DNA from: Cyanobacteria bacterium UBA6446
Lineage (GTDB): Bacteria > Cyanobacteriota > Vampirovibrionia > Gastranaerophilales > Gastranaerophilaceae
Length of the DNA: 64,000 bases
Assembly: GCA_002438405.1 (NCBI GenBank)
Contig: DJOE01000023.1
Span: 120,074 to 184,073 of the forward strand
Reading direction: 5' to 3'
Shown: positions 52,489-61,422 of the stretch, piece by piece
How the letters are laid out: each line of letters begins with the position of its first letter
Position numbering within the stretch: position 1 is the first letter of the stretch
Translations under genes and position numbers: made by a program
Notes under the pieces: generated by a model
Database searches by the model: none
The model's input: only the letters and a program-made list of their open reading frames with translations
Told to the model about the DNA's origin: nothing

Positions 52489-55400
52489 TTATAACTGTTT
52501 CAATACTGCTTTTGTTGTTGTTATTGTTGATGAATTGTTAGTATCTTTTGCTAACTGCTTAATAATTTTTCTTTTTGGAGCAGCTGTCGTTTTTTCAACA
52601 CTTTTGATTTGAGTATTTGAATTATTCTTCAAAGATACTTTTTGTTGAGGTTTAGAAACTTTTTCATTTTCATTCCAATGACATTCATGACCAATAGCCC
52701 ATCTAAAACCAGCAGTCATTGAAATACCATTACGGCCTCCATTTCTTATCATAGCTTGTAAAAATGCAACAAAGTGATCTTTGAATCTCTTTTGTACACC
52801 CAATCCATATTCTACGTATGGTTTTATACTTGCTTCCGGTAATTTTACACCGTTTGCTTTCACATCGGATTCACTCAATGCGTTCCAAACCATACCTACA
52901 CTGAAATATGGCTGCCAACCATTTTTTGCATTAGCAATAAATCTTACACTTGGATTCAACATTATTGAATGCATTGGTGAAGAATCCATTCTTACACCTG
53001 CAGCATTTGTATAATCAAATGTTTTTCCAAATGTATAGCTCATAAACCATACCGGTTGAATAATATATTTTCCTTGTTTAAATTCAATGTTATAACCTGT
53101 TTTAGAACCAAGACCTGCAAACAGTGTTGTAAAATCTTCTTTTCCATACATTGTATTTGATTCACCAACACTAGCACCTGCTGATAGAGTTAATGCAGTC
53201 CAGAAATTTCCTTTATAGAAACTTTGGGTAAAACCAAGCAAGCCACCATTCATTGTTGTATCAGCGCCAGAATATCTTAATTGAGAACCGTTATAACCTA
53301 CATATCCGGTTGTAATTCCTGTCCAACCACGTTTATAGTGTTGGAAATCACTATCAAAGCCAAACAATGAACCATAAGTTGTTGCATTAACAGCTCCGGC
53401 ATTACGTAAGTTCATTTTTTCAAAGGTTACATAAGGTCTGAACCAACCGGCTTTATTATTAAATTCTGAGGCATTTGGTCTTGGCAAATTGTCATTAAAA
53501 TCTGTACTCAATGCATATCTATTTTCATTTATCATTGCAAATCTATCCATAGATGGCAATTGAGTAAAAGCATCTGCGTGTTCAAATACGTATTTAAATG
53601 TTTCATTTACAGTAGCATTCGTACCTGCTTGCGAACTTACACCTGTAGATAAAACCGTAGGGTTAAATGAATCTGCTCCACTTGAACCTCCTCCTCTTAT
53701 GAATTGGAATTCACCAGATTCAGGCAAATAATCTACATTATATTTATAAATTTTGCCCATATATACATTTGAGCCATTATATTTTACTGAATTTGCAAAT
53801 GCGGAATCGGCGAACAACACATTCGTAGTTTCTTTAATGGGATCTGCTAAAACATTCAACCCATTTACATTGATTGAACCTGTTTGAGCTCCATAGTTAT
53901 TTGCTGTTAATCTTCCCATTGTTTCAGTTGCAGGGTTGATATCGACAGAATTAATATTTATAGTTCCGGAATTTGCAAAACTATTGAAATTTAAAGGAGA
54001 CATTCCCATGTGGTTGATATTCATTATGCCACTATTAATAGATAATGAATTATTATAATTTAATAAAGAAGCCTCATTAACATAACTTGTAACATTATTT
54101 TGAGAGATATCAGCATTCTTTATTGCATTATTAATGTAGATTTCTCCAGTGCTCTCTCCAGTCATATTCAACTTGTAATTTTGACCGTCAATAGTATCGT
54201 TGAATACAAACTTACCATTGTTTTTCGCAGTCAAAGTTAAATTTGATTTATCAACATAGATTGCGTTTTGTTCCTTTTTAGAATTTGAAGTTACACTATT
54301 ACCACTGAATAAAGACGTATAACCGTCTTTTGCAACTATATTCATATCTTTAAGAGTATAAATTGCACCGCCTTGAGCTATACCTGTTGAAGACTTGGCA
54401 ATATTTCCAATAAAACTGTCATTTTCTAATTGAACAATATCACCAACATTATAAATTGCACCACCTTGAGCTTTGCCGGATTTTGATTCAACAGAGTTAT
54501 TCAAAAACGTTACATTTTTGATATTGTCTATAGTTCCCGTGTTATACAAAAAGCCACCAAATGCATCACCCGATACTGATTTAGCAGAGTTGTTGTAATA
54601 TGTTGAACTACTTGAAGATATTGTTCCAAGCTTGTTAAAGTTAACAATAGCTCCGCCTTTTGCATTTCCATTATCAGCCTGAGCATAATTTGAAACAAAA
54701 TCAGCATTTATATCTTTAGGATTACTATTGTCAAAATACACAATGGCTCCACCGTAAGCATCTTTATTGGTTGATTTTACATAGTTACTTCTAAATATTG
54801 AATTATTGATATTAAATGTATTTTTAAGGTTATAAATCGCACCACCTGTTGCATCTTTATCTGTTGAAATTACGTGGTTCCCATTGAAATACGAATTATT
54901 AATATCACCAATTGTATTATTATTCCAAATAGCACCCCCATTTACAGATGCTGAATTATTTATAAAAGATGCATTGATATTTCCAATTTTTGATAAATTA
55001 AAAATTGCACCACCGGAATCTTCAGATGATGAATTTTGGAATATAACATTATTTGTCAAATTTCCAATAGTGGCATTATTCCAGATAGTTCCACCACTTT
55101 CTTTTGCCGAAACATTCCAGAATTTAACATTTGAAAGGTCTCCAATAACCCCACCATTATTCCAAATACCACCAGCATTAGTAGAATGAAGGTTATAGAA
55201 TTCTACATCAGAAATATTACCAAATTTCCCATTATTGGCAATACCTGAATCTTTCTTTCCAAAACCATACAAGCAACCACCATTCCAATTGCCAATAGTT
55301 CCAGCATTATAAATAGCTGCCCCGACTGTTTCACGGGTAGAATTATTATTGAATATTTTTACGTTATTCAAATTACCAAATATACCACCAATTTGTTGGT

Positions 55401-57261
55401 AAGAACCATTTACATAAGAATAACTGCCTTGGTTATAAATAACACCTGCATTTCGTTCTGCAGTAACATTATAGAACGTTACATTAGTTAAATCACCAAC
55501 AGTACTACCGCTATTATAAATACCACCAGCAACATCTGTTGCATGCAAATCTTTAAATGTCACGTTTGAAATATCTTTAAAAGAACTGCCTTGGAGATAA
55601 ATACCTCCACCATCTAAAACAGAAGAAGTTCCATCACCATAGATTCCGCCACCGTCCCAGTTTCCGAATTTAGAACCCATTCCATAAATTACACCAGCAG
55701 CAGAAGAATCTGTAGATTTGTTATTTATAAAAGAAACATCTTTAAAATCACCTAGGGTTAAATCTTTACCATAAATTGCACTACCACTGCCTTTTGCAAT
55801 GTTATTTTGGAATACGACATTAGTAAAATTACCTAATTTTGCCTTTCCGCTATTTACCGCAATAGCTCCACCAACACCTGTTTCAGATTTATTTCCATCA
55901 AATAGGACATTATTTAATTTTCCAATAATAACATTATTATGGTTAAATGCAATTGCACCACCAGAACCTACTGCAGAATTATTGCGGAAGATTACATTCT
56001 CTAAATTTCCAACAGTGATATCCTTACTTCCGCCACCATTAAATAGTATAGCGCCACCGCTAGAATAAGACCCTAAAGCTTTATTTCCCTCAAATAAAAC
56101 TTGATTGTCTTTATCTCCGATATTGCCTATGGAATGTCCAAATTCATCATTTGATAAAAATGAGATTGCACCACCTCCTGAGGAGGTATTATTTAAAAAT
56201 TTTGTTCCTTTAATATCTTTCACTGAAACATTGAAAAGATTAATTGCACCTTTTCCGGTATTTTCAGAAAAAGTTGAACCCTCAATATTTCCTATGGTGT
56301 AAACATTTGAGTTATTATAAGAGTTTCTATAAGAATAAAGACCTCCGTCTTTATTACCGAAGAAAGTACTGTTTTTAATACTTCCAATACTTGCATCAAA
56401 AGAAAGAATACCTGATTGCTGGTTATTTGAAATTTCAGTATTTTCAATTGACCCAATATAGCCTTGAGAACCGCCTACATTTCTATTATCAATTCCACTT
56501 TCTGTATTATTTGTAATGTGGGAATTTTTAATAGTTTCAATAGTACCAATATTCAAGATTGAAGTACCTTTATTATCATGAATATTTACATTATCTATTG
56601 TAGAAATTTTACCTTTGTTATATATAGCAGAGCCACTAGCACCAGAATTATTTGCTATTTCGGAGTTTGAAATTGTTGTAATTTCACCCTCGTTATAAAT
56701 TCCGCCTCCATAAGAAAACCCATTTGTTTTATTATTTAGAATTTGAATATTATCAATAGAGTCAATTTTCCCTAAGTTACCTATAATGCCACCTTTGACA
56801 GTTTGCCCATTATAAGTAGCATTTGCTACGTTATTAGAGAATGTAACATTTTTAATTGATGATATTGTTGAGCCGGTTGTATTACCAATAACACCTCCAA
56901 TTACACCCATGTAATTTGGCTCACTTTTATCATCAACAACTGATGGATTGTGAACAGTGAAAGTATTTCCATCAAAAACAGCATTATTGATTGTTAAATT
57001 TTGGGACTTATTTTTTACAATACCACCCTCAACACTCCATTCTGACCACCAACCATTCCAGTTATTTTTATCATCTATTCCTGAATGATTTCCGGATATG
57101 ACTTGATTTGGGGTCTCAACTATAATCCTGCTATCTTCAAGTGCCGAAACAGGAGAAGAGGTGCAAAGTGAAACAAGCCCAGTCAATGCAGCAATTGCTA
57201 ATGAAGTGCTAAAGCCAAGACGTTTTTTAGATACCAATTTCTTAGTAGCATTTTTCATCAT
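52489..57261 (-). CDS. autotransporter-like adhesin, 1590 aa
   Basis: Starts at ATG 57261 (GAGGAAG 4-5 nt upstream) with an extended signal peptide (KKRLGFSTSLAIAALTGLVS). Residues about 50-1100 are a polymorphic beta-helix of some forty degenerate repeats (GGAIYN, FxNN, SGGAI, IGNLxNV), like chlamydial Pmp/adhesin passengers. About residues 1290-1520 form an autotransporter beta-barrel (GWFRPYVTFEKMNLRNAG ... SIKPYVEYGLGVQKRFKD, TAGFRWAIG). Unusually, about 65 Lys/Thr/Asn-rich residues follow the barrel, although barrels normally end at the membrane. Surface-exposed, probably attachment. Confidence 0.85.
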   Translation of the reverse strand: MMKNATKKLVSKKRLGFSTSLAIAALTGLVSLCTSSPVSALEDSRIIVETPNQVISGNHSGIDDKNNWNGWWSEWSVEGGIVKNKSQNLTINNAVFDGNTFTVHNPSVVDDKSEPNYMGVIGGVIGNTTGSTISSIKNVTFSNNVANATYNGQTVKGGIIGNLGKIDSIDNIQILNNKTNGFSYGGGIYNEGEITTISNSEIANNSGASGSAIYNKGKISTIDNVNIHDNKGTSILNIGTIETIKNSHITNNTESGIDNRNVGGSQGYIGSIENTEISNNQQSGILSFDASIGSIKNSTFFGNKDGGLYSYRNSYNNSNVYTIGNIEGSTFSENTGKGAINLFNVSVKDIKGTKFLNNTSSGGGAISFLSNDEFGHSIGNIGDKDNQVLFEGNKALGSYSSGGAILFNGGGSKDITVGNLENVIFRNNSAVGSGGAIAFNHNNVIIGKLNNVLFDGNKSETGVGGAIAVNSGKAKLGNFTNVVFQNNIAKGSGSAIYGKDLTLGDFKDVSFINNKSTDSSAAGVIYGMGSKFGNWDGGGIYGDGTSSVLDGGGIYLQGSSFKDISNVTFKDLHATDVAGGIYNSGSTVGDLTNVTFYNVTAERNAGVIYNQGSYSYVNGSYQQIGGIFGNLNNVKIFNNNSTRETVGAAIYNAGTIGNWNGGCLYGFGKKDSGIANNGKFGNISDVEFYNLHSTNAGGIWNNGGVIGDLSNVKFWNVSAKESGGTIWNNATIGNLTNNVIFQNSSSEDSGGAIFNLSKIGNINASFINNSASVNGGAIWNNNTIGDINNSYFNGNHVISTDKDATGGAIYNLKNTFNINNSIFRSNYVKSTNKDAYGGAIVYFDNSNPKDINADFVSNYAQADNGNAKGGAIVNFNKLGTISSSSSTYYNNSAKSVSGDAFGGFLYNTGTIDNIKNVTFLNNSVESKSGKAQGGAIYNVGDIVQLENDSFIGNIAKSSTGIAQGGAIYTLKDMNIVAKDGYTSLFSGNSVTSNSKKEQNAIYVDKSNLTLTAKNNGKFVFNDTIDGQNYKLNMTGESTGEIYINNAIKNADISQNNVTSYVNEASLLNYNNSLSINSGIMNINHMGMSPLNFNSFANSGTININSVDINPATETMGRLTANNYGAQTGSINVNGLNVLADPIKETTNVLFADSAFANSVKYNGSNVYMGKIYKYNVDYLPESGEFQFIRGGGSSGADSFNPTVLSTGVSSQAGTNATVNETFKYVFEHADAFTQLPSMDRFAMINENRYALSTDFNDNLPRPNASEFNNKAGWFRPYVTFEKMNLRNAGAVNATTYGSLFGFDSDFQHYKRGWTGITTGYVGYNGSQLRYSGADTTMNGGLLGFTQSFYKGNFWTALTLSAGASVGESNTMYGKEDFTTLFAGLGSKTGYNIEFKQGKYIIQPVWFMSYTFGKTFDYTNAAGVRMDSSPMHSIMLNPSVRFIANAKNGWQPYFSVGMVWNALSESDVKANGVKLPEASIKPYVEYGLGVQKRFKDHFVAFLQAMIRNGGRNGISMTAGFRWAIGHECHWNENEKVSKPQQKVSLKNNSNTQIKSVEKTTAAPKRKIIKQLAKDTNNSSTITTTKAVLKQL

Positions 57262-57548
57262 CAAACTTCCTCTATTTTATTTATGCCAAATTTAATTTAC
57301 CAGTGCTATTAATAGTCTAACTCATGGGGTTCAATGGTTAATCAACTATTCATAGTATTTTTTCATGTTTTTTTAAAGTTAGGGGTTATATTAATTATTA
57401 TAATAATATTTTTAGAATTTTTCAAGTGTCTGTTATATAATAAAGTAAAATCGTAAATTATTTTCACATTTTAAATTGATAATAAAAATATTTTTCATTA
57501 AATTTTATATTTTGTATATAACTTGTTATCAAAGCTCCTACGAAAAAA

Positions 57549-57634
57549 CAGAGAGGGCGGGATTCGAACCCGCGGTGGAGTTTCCCCACACAACCTTTCC
57601 AAGATTGCACCTTAAGCCGCTCGGACACCTCTCC
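57549..57634 (-). tRNA. tRNA-Ser(GGA)
   Basis: Minus-strand cloverleaf with long variable arm: acceptor GGAGAGG / CCTCTCT (one terminal G-U), anticodon stem CAATC / GGTTG with loop TTGGAAA (anticodon GGA), T-arm GGGTTCGAATCCC, discriminator G. CCA not encoded. It lies 26 nt after the DUF2997 stop, so may be co-transcribed with that operon. The flanking 57265-57548 gap shows no gene. Confidence 0.94.
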
Positions 57635-57660
57635 ATTTCTTGCTCAAAAATTATTTAATT

Positions 57661-57864
57661 CTAATTATCCTTTAAACGTTGAGTTTCGTCAAGTTCCAAA
57701 ACTTCCTGTTGATAGTACTCTTCAGTCTTATCAATACTATAAATTTTAGCATCTGCTAATTTTGCCAAAACTTTTGCATAATCAGTACATCTTTTACCTT
57801 TTATGCCCTCTGTTTCCATTTGAATTGTTCCGTCAGGAAATAATCTAATTTTCATTTTGCCCAT
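57661..57864 (-). CDS. DUF2997 protein
   Basis: 67 residues. KMKIRLFPDGTIQMETEGIKGKRCTDYAKVL is the DUF2997 signature: a small beta unit with a conserved Cys near GxxGxxC. AGGAG lies 8 nt before the ATG. In cyanobacteria and others DUF2997 genes neighbour ycf46 and DUF1257 genes, and the same holds here. Cytoplasmic; biochemical function unknown. Last protein gene of the five-gene operon. Confidence 0.85.
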   Translation of the reverse strand: MGKMKIRLFPDGTIQMETEGIKGKRCTDYAKVLAKLADAKIYSIDKTEEYYQQEVLELDETQRLKDN

Positions 57865-57874
57865 TTTTTATCTC

Positions 57875-59140
57875 CTAAACCTCAATCGTCAAAACAATTG
57901 AATTATCTTCTAAAACAGATTCACTTTCTAATCGCATATTTTCTTTATCCAATCGCTCTTTAATTTTGTTGTATGTCATCTCTTGAATATTCAATCCGTA
58001 TTCTTCATTCAAATCGTTTATCATATCCTGACATTCACCTTTATCTGAAACTTGCGTAATATCAAGGGTATAAGCATCAGAACTATTTTGTCTGTGATAA
58101 ACCATTTCCATACCAAATAACTTACAAGAAATTTCGCCATTTTCTTGAGAAATTTCAGTAGCTCCATGCTCGGTCAATGTGTTTAACAACATTTCCTTAT
58201 CGGTATAATTTGTCGTATAAGTATAAACAATTGTTGATTGCTCATTTATCAACCTCAAATCACGACCGGCAGCAACATTCATCTTTCGAAATAGAATTTC
58301 AGCTTCTTTTATTATCGCAGAATTATTTGAACCAGAGAATTCTGCGACATAAAACCCATCTTTTAATATCCAATTAAGAGTTGCTTCGCTATTTTTCAAT
58401 GGAGTTTGAGAATTCCCCTCATAATATAAGTAATTTGATTCTCTTAAAAATGTCTTTAGTTCTTCGGGTTTGATATTAGTTTGAATTCTTAAATCTGTCA
58501 AACCCCCAAATGAAACATTTGTTCCTTGAGTATCAGAACCCATTCCAATATTCATAATAGTAACTTTTTGTTCAACTTCTAATGTATAATTCTTTTCTCC
58601 TGCTAATTTGAAGTACCGAACATTTTGTCCATCAACCTGCGCTACAACTCCATCATCCGCAGTTGTATAAATCTGTTTTGCACCTTCATTTTTTAAGTTT
58701 GTATAAATATCTTTCAAACTACTATAAGAAGTTGTATAGTTGTAATAAAAAATTTCACTTGAATCAATAAGGCGAACATTACTCATTGCAACGGCATCTA
58801 AATTTTGAAAATATTCCTCTCCTAGTGTCTGCAAAACTTGAGAATCAGAAATTCCATAAAGAGTAGCGGAAGAAAATTTTCCTTGTGCTTTCCAATCAAC
58901 TCTTAAACCGGTTGAGAAAGAATAGCTATATTCTCCAAGAGGTAAATTTGGAATTTGAAGCATCAATCCTTTAACTTGCGGCAACATAAGATTAGTCAAA
59001 ACTCGAATTGAACGTAGAGTTTTGCTTGCAACCTTTTCGTTAATCTTATTATCATCAGCAGCTCGTCTGAGTTTTTCTTTTTTTGCTTGTTCCGGACTTA
59101 TCAAAAAAGCCATTGGATAAGCCATCAAATTAATTGACAC
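57875..59140 (-). CDS. DUF1257-like protein with internal duplication
   Basis: 421 residues, GTG start with AAAGGA about 10 nt upstream (an ATG follows five codons later). Two related units: VRLIDSSEIFYYNYTTSYSS (about 120) and LRLINEQSTIVYTYTTNYTD (about 300), each followed by a DxxxG-x-VxxVDGxxVRYF-like strand pair. The C-terminus (MINDLNEEYGLNIQEMTYNK, SESVLEDNSIVLTIEV) matches the end of DUF1257 (Ycf35-like) proteins. It is far longer than the usual single-unit 110-130 residues. Between ycf46 and DUF2997 genes with short gaps. Function unknown. Confidence 0.7.
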   Translation of the reverse strand: MSINLMAYPMAFLISPEQAKKEKLRRAADDNKINEKVASKTLRSIRVLTNLMLPQVKGLMLQIPNLPLGEYSYSFSTGLRVDWKAQGKFSSATLYGISDSQVLQTLGEEYFQNLDAVAMSNVRLIDSSEIFYYNYTTSYSSLKDIYTNLKNEGAKQIYTTADDGVVAQVDGQNVRYFKLAGEKNYTLEVEQKVTIMNIGMGSDTQGTNVSFGGLTDLRIQTNIKPEELKTFLRESNYLYYEGNSQTPLKNSEATLNWILKDGFYVAEFSGSNNSAIIKEAEILFRKMNVAAGRDLRLINEQSTIVYTYTTNYTDKEMLLNTLTEHGATEISQENGEISCKLFGMEMVYHRQNSSDAYTLDITQVSDKGECQDMINDLNEEYGLNIQEMTYNKIKERLDKENMRLESESVLEDNSIVLTIEV

Positions 59141-59162
59141 TTGTATTCAATCCTTTCTTTTA

Positions 59163-60785
59163 CTACACGTCTAAAGCTCTTCCACCTCGGGAAGAGTTTA
59201 CATCATCTTCGCTATCTGCTTTTGAGCCATATTCCGCCATATCATCTTTTTTAGTTGCTGCAACGGCACGAATATTTGCCCATTGACGGATTGCCAAAAT
59301 TTGTTCTTTTTGAGTAACTGACAACGGTACAACATTTTTAATTGTGTTTGCCAAATCAGAAAATTCTAAAGGTCTTTTATTGAAAAATGCTTCATACAAA
59401 GCAGAGATTACAACCTGTTCAATTTCCGCACCGACAAAACCCTCGGTCATTTGAGCTAATTGTCTGTAAAGATCGTTATTAATTTCAATTTTGCTTGCAA
59501 CATCTTTATTTTTAAGTCTTTTTGACAAATGGAGTTTGAAAATTTCTTCTCGCTCCCTTTGAGTTGGCAAATCTACAAAGAAAATTTCATCAAAACGACC
59601 TTTTCTTAAAAGTTCTGCAGGAAGGCTATTAATATTGTTAGCCGTTGCGATAACAAAAACTGGAGCTGTTTTTTCTTGCATCCATGTTAAGAATGTACCG
59701 AAAATTCTTGAAGAAGTCCCGCTATCACCATTAGAATTTAATCCACTCAAACTTTTTTCTATTTCATCAACCCAAAGAATAGATGGCGCAACCGCTTCCG
59801 CTGTTTTAATTGCCTTTCTCATATTTTCTTCAGAACTACCAACGATTCCTGAGAAAATTTTACCAAAATCTAATTTCAACAATGGCAATTGCCAAGCAGC
59901 ACTCATCGCTTTTGCGGTCAAACTCTTACCACAACCAGGGACACCTGTAATCAATACACCTTTTGGCGCCGGAAGACAATATTTTTTTGCAGACTCTGAC
60001 CAAGAATTATTTCTTTTGTTCAACCAGTTTTTAAGATTTTCCAAACCTCCGACATCTGATATTTTTATATCAGTGTTAATAAATTCCAAAATACCGGTTT
60101 TCTTAATAACTTGCATTTTTTCACTCAAAATAATATCCAAGTCACTTACATCAACTTTTCCGTCATTTACCATAGCAAGCGCAAAAGCATTTTCGGCTTC
60201 TTGCAAAGTTAAACCCATTGCAGCCTTGCAAAGTTTTTCTTTACCCTCCTCATCTAAATCTGAGGTATCAATTTGGGAATTTTGAGTAATCATTTTGTCA
60301 AATTTCGCTTTAATTTCAGGCAATGTCGGAAGTGGCATATCAAGAATTGTAATTTCTTTTTGCATAGTTTCAGGAATTAATAATTCTGAAGCAAGGAAAA
60401 TAACATTCTTTCTAAATTTGCTTGTTTTTAAATCAGACAAATTATCTCTCAAACGTCTTACTACATTATAGTCAACTTGGCGACCTTTCACACCAAAAAA
60501 TACGTGGAAATCACACATTACAAATACGGCATTTTTATTACAATCCCTGATAAAATCAATCGCTTTATCCGGACTTTGAGTTCCATCAATTTTTTGTCCG
60601 TCAATAACAAAACCATTAGTTTGAGTCCAAACATAAACTTCTCTAGCTACACGGATAAGTTTTTCGGACTTAGAAATTCTTTTGATAAGGTTTATTGCTC
60701 TTTCTTCTTCCCAAGTTGTAATATATATATATGGGAATCTTGCTCTAAAAAGACGTGATAATTGTATTACAATTCTATTTTCCAT
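59163..60785 (-). CDS. ycf46: Ycf46-like AAA+ ATPase
   Basis: 540 residues. Residues about 1-230 form the Ycf46-specific N-terminal domain (RARFPYIYITTWEEERAINLI). The AAA+ core follows: Walker A GVPGCGKS (281-288), Walker B SILWVDEIEK (335-344), sensor 1 IATANN (379-384), and RKGRFDEIF with the arginine region. C-terminal lid is VGAEIEQVVISALYEAFF. It remodels or unfolds an unknown client. Ycf46 is known in cyanobacteria and plastids. GAGGG lies upstream. Central gene of the operon. Confidence 0.92.
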   Translation of the reverse strand: MENRIVIQLSRLFRARFPYIYITTWEEERAINLIKRISKSEKLIRVAREVYVWTQTNGFVIDGQKIDGTQSPDKAIDFIRDCNKNAVFVMCDFHVFFGVKGRQVDYNVVRRLRDNLSDLKTSKFRKNVIFLASELLIPETMQKEITILDMPLPTLPEIKAKFDKMITQNSQIDTSDLDEEGKEKLCKAAMGLTLQEAENAFALAMVNDGKVDVSDLDIILSEKMQVIKKTGILEFINTDIKISDVGGLENLKNWLNKRNNSWSESAKKYCLPAPKGVLITGVPGCGKSLTAKAMSAAWQLPLLKLDFGKIFSGIVGSSEENMRKAIKTAEAVAPSILWVDEIEKSLSGLNSNGDSGTSSRIFGTFLTWMQEKTAPVFVIATANNINSLPAELLRKGRFDEIFFVDLPTQREREEIFKLHLSKRLKNKDVASKIEINNDLYRQLAQMTEGFVGAEIEQVVISALYEAFFNKRPLEFSDLANTIKNVVPLSVTQKEQILAIRQWANIRAVAATKKDDMAEYGSKADSEDDVNSSRGGRALDV

Positions 60786-60808
60786 TATATAATGCCCTCA
60801 TTTGATAT

Positions 60809-61417
60809 TTATTTTACATTATCTTTCCCAAGTTGTAAACAAAAATTTTTATTTATACTTGAAAAATCACCCATTCCATTAATCTCAACTTTTCCATTTT
60901 GATTTATATGGACTTCAATTTTGTTTTTGTATTTTTTTATTATTTCCGGATTATAAAAATCCGTCAAAAAATGATACCGTTGATTGGAAGAGCCAACCCA
61001 CGGACGAGATAAGTCATAATTTTCTTTTTCAAACCCTCCATCAATCAACAAGTCAATTTGAGAAAGAAAATTGTCTATATCTTGATTATTTTGTGATTTA
61101 AGTTCTTCTATCGTATAACCCGTGAAACACACAATAGACAGGTCTAAAGATTTAATTAATTTTGAAAGTTCCGCTAAATCTTTTGCCTGTTCAAAAGGTT
61201 CTCCGCCTAAGAAAGTTACGCCCTCGATTAAAGATTGTTGATTTTTTATCATTGAAAATAAATCATTAACATTATATTTTTTCCCAACACCAAAAGCCCA
61301 AGTTTCTTTTGCCCAACAATCAGGACAATGTTTTTTGCAGCCTTGAACCCAAATACAGAAACGATTTTCAGGTCCTTCAACAGTTGTATTTTCAAGTATT
61401 TTATAAATATCAATCAT
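60809..61417 (-). CDS. NrdG/activase-like radical SAM protein
   Basis: 202 residues. CIWVQGCKKHCPDCWAKETW contains the CxxxCxxC [4Fe-4S] motif, then GVTFLGGEPFEQAKDLAEL (GGEP SAM-binding), VCFTGYTIEEL and DLLIDGGFEKENYDL, matching NrdG-type glycyl-radical activases. No glycyl-radical enzyme is adjacent, unlike nrdD-nrdG operons. It lies 23 nt before ycf46 and 5 nt after the HhH gene, so it may serve this operon's own chemistry. Substrate unknown. Confidence 0.88.
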   Translation of the reverse strand: MIDIYKILENTTVEGPENRFCIWVQGCKKHCPDCWAKETWAFGVGKKYNVNDLFSMIKNQQSLIEGVTFLGGEPFEQAKDLAELSKLIKSLDLSIVCFTGYTIEELKSQNNQDIDNFLSQIDLLIDGGFEKENYDLSRPWVGSSNQRYHFLTDFYNPEIIKKYKNKIEVHINQNGKVEINGMGDFSSINKNFCLQLGKDNVK

Positions 61418-61422
61418 TATTA

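Noticed and set aside
54884..56302. Several plus-strand open frames rich in proline (IAPPLF-type repeats) opposite the autotransporter
   Set aside because: They are antisense translations of the GGAI repeat units, not genes.
59635..60285. A 216-codon plus-strand open frame opposite ycf46
   Set aside because: It is antisense to a confidently identified AAA+ gene, lacks a Shine-Dalgarno and has no domain; it results from codon bias of the real gene.
60809..61417. Anaerobic ribonucleotide reductase activase in an nrdDG operon
   Set aside because: The family resemblance is real but no nrdD is adjacent, so a dedicated NrdG role is not claimed.
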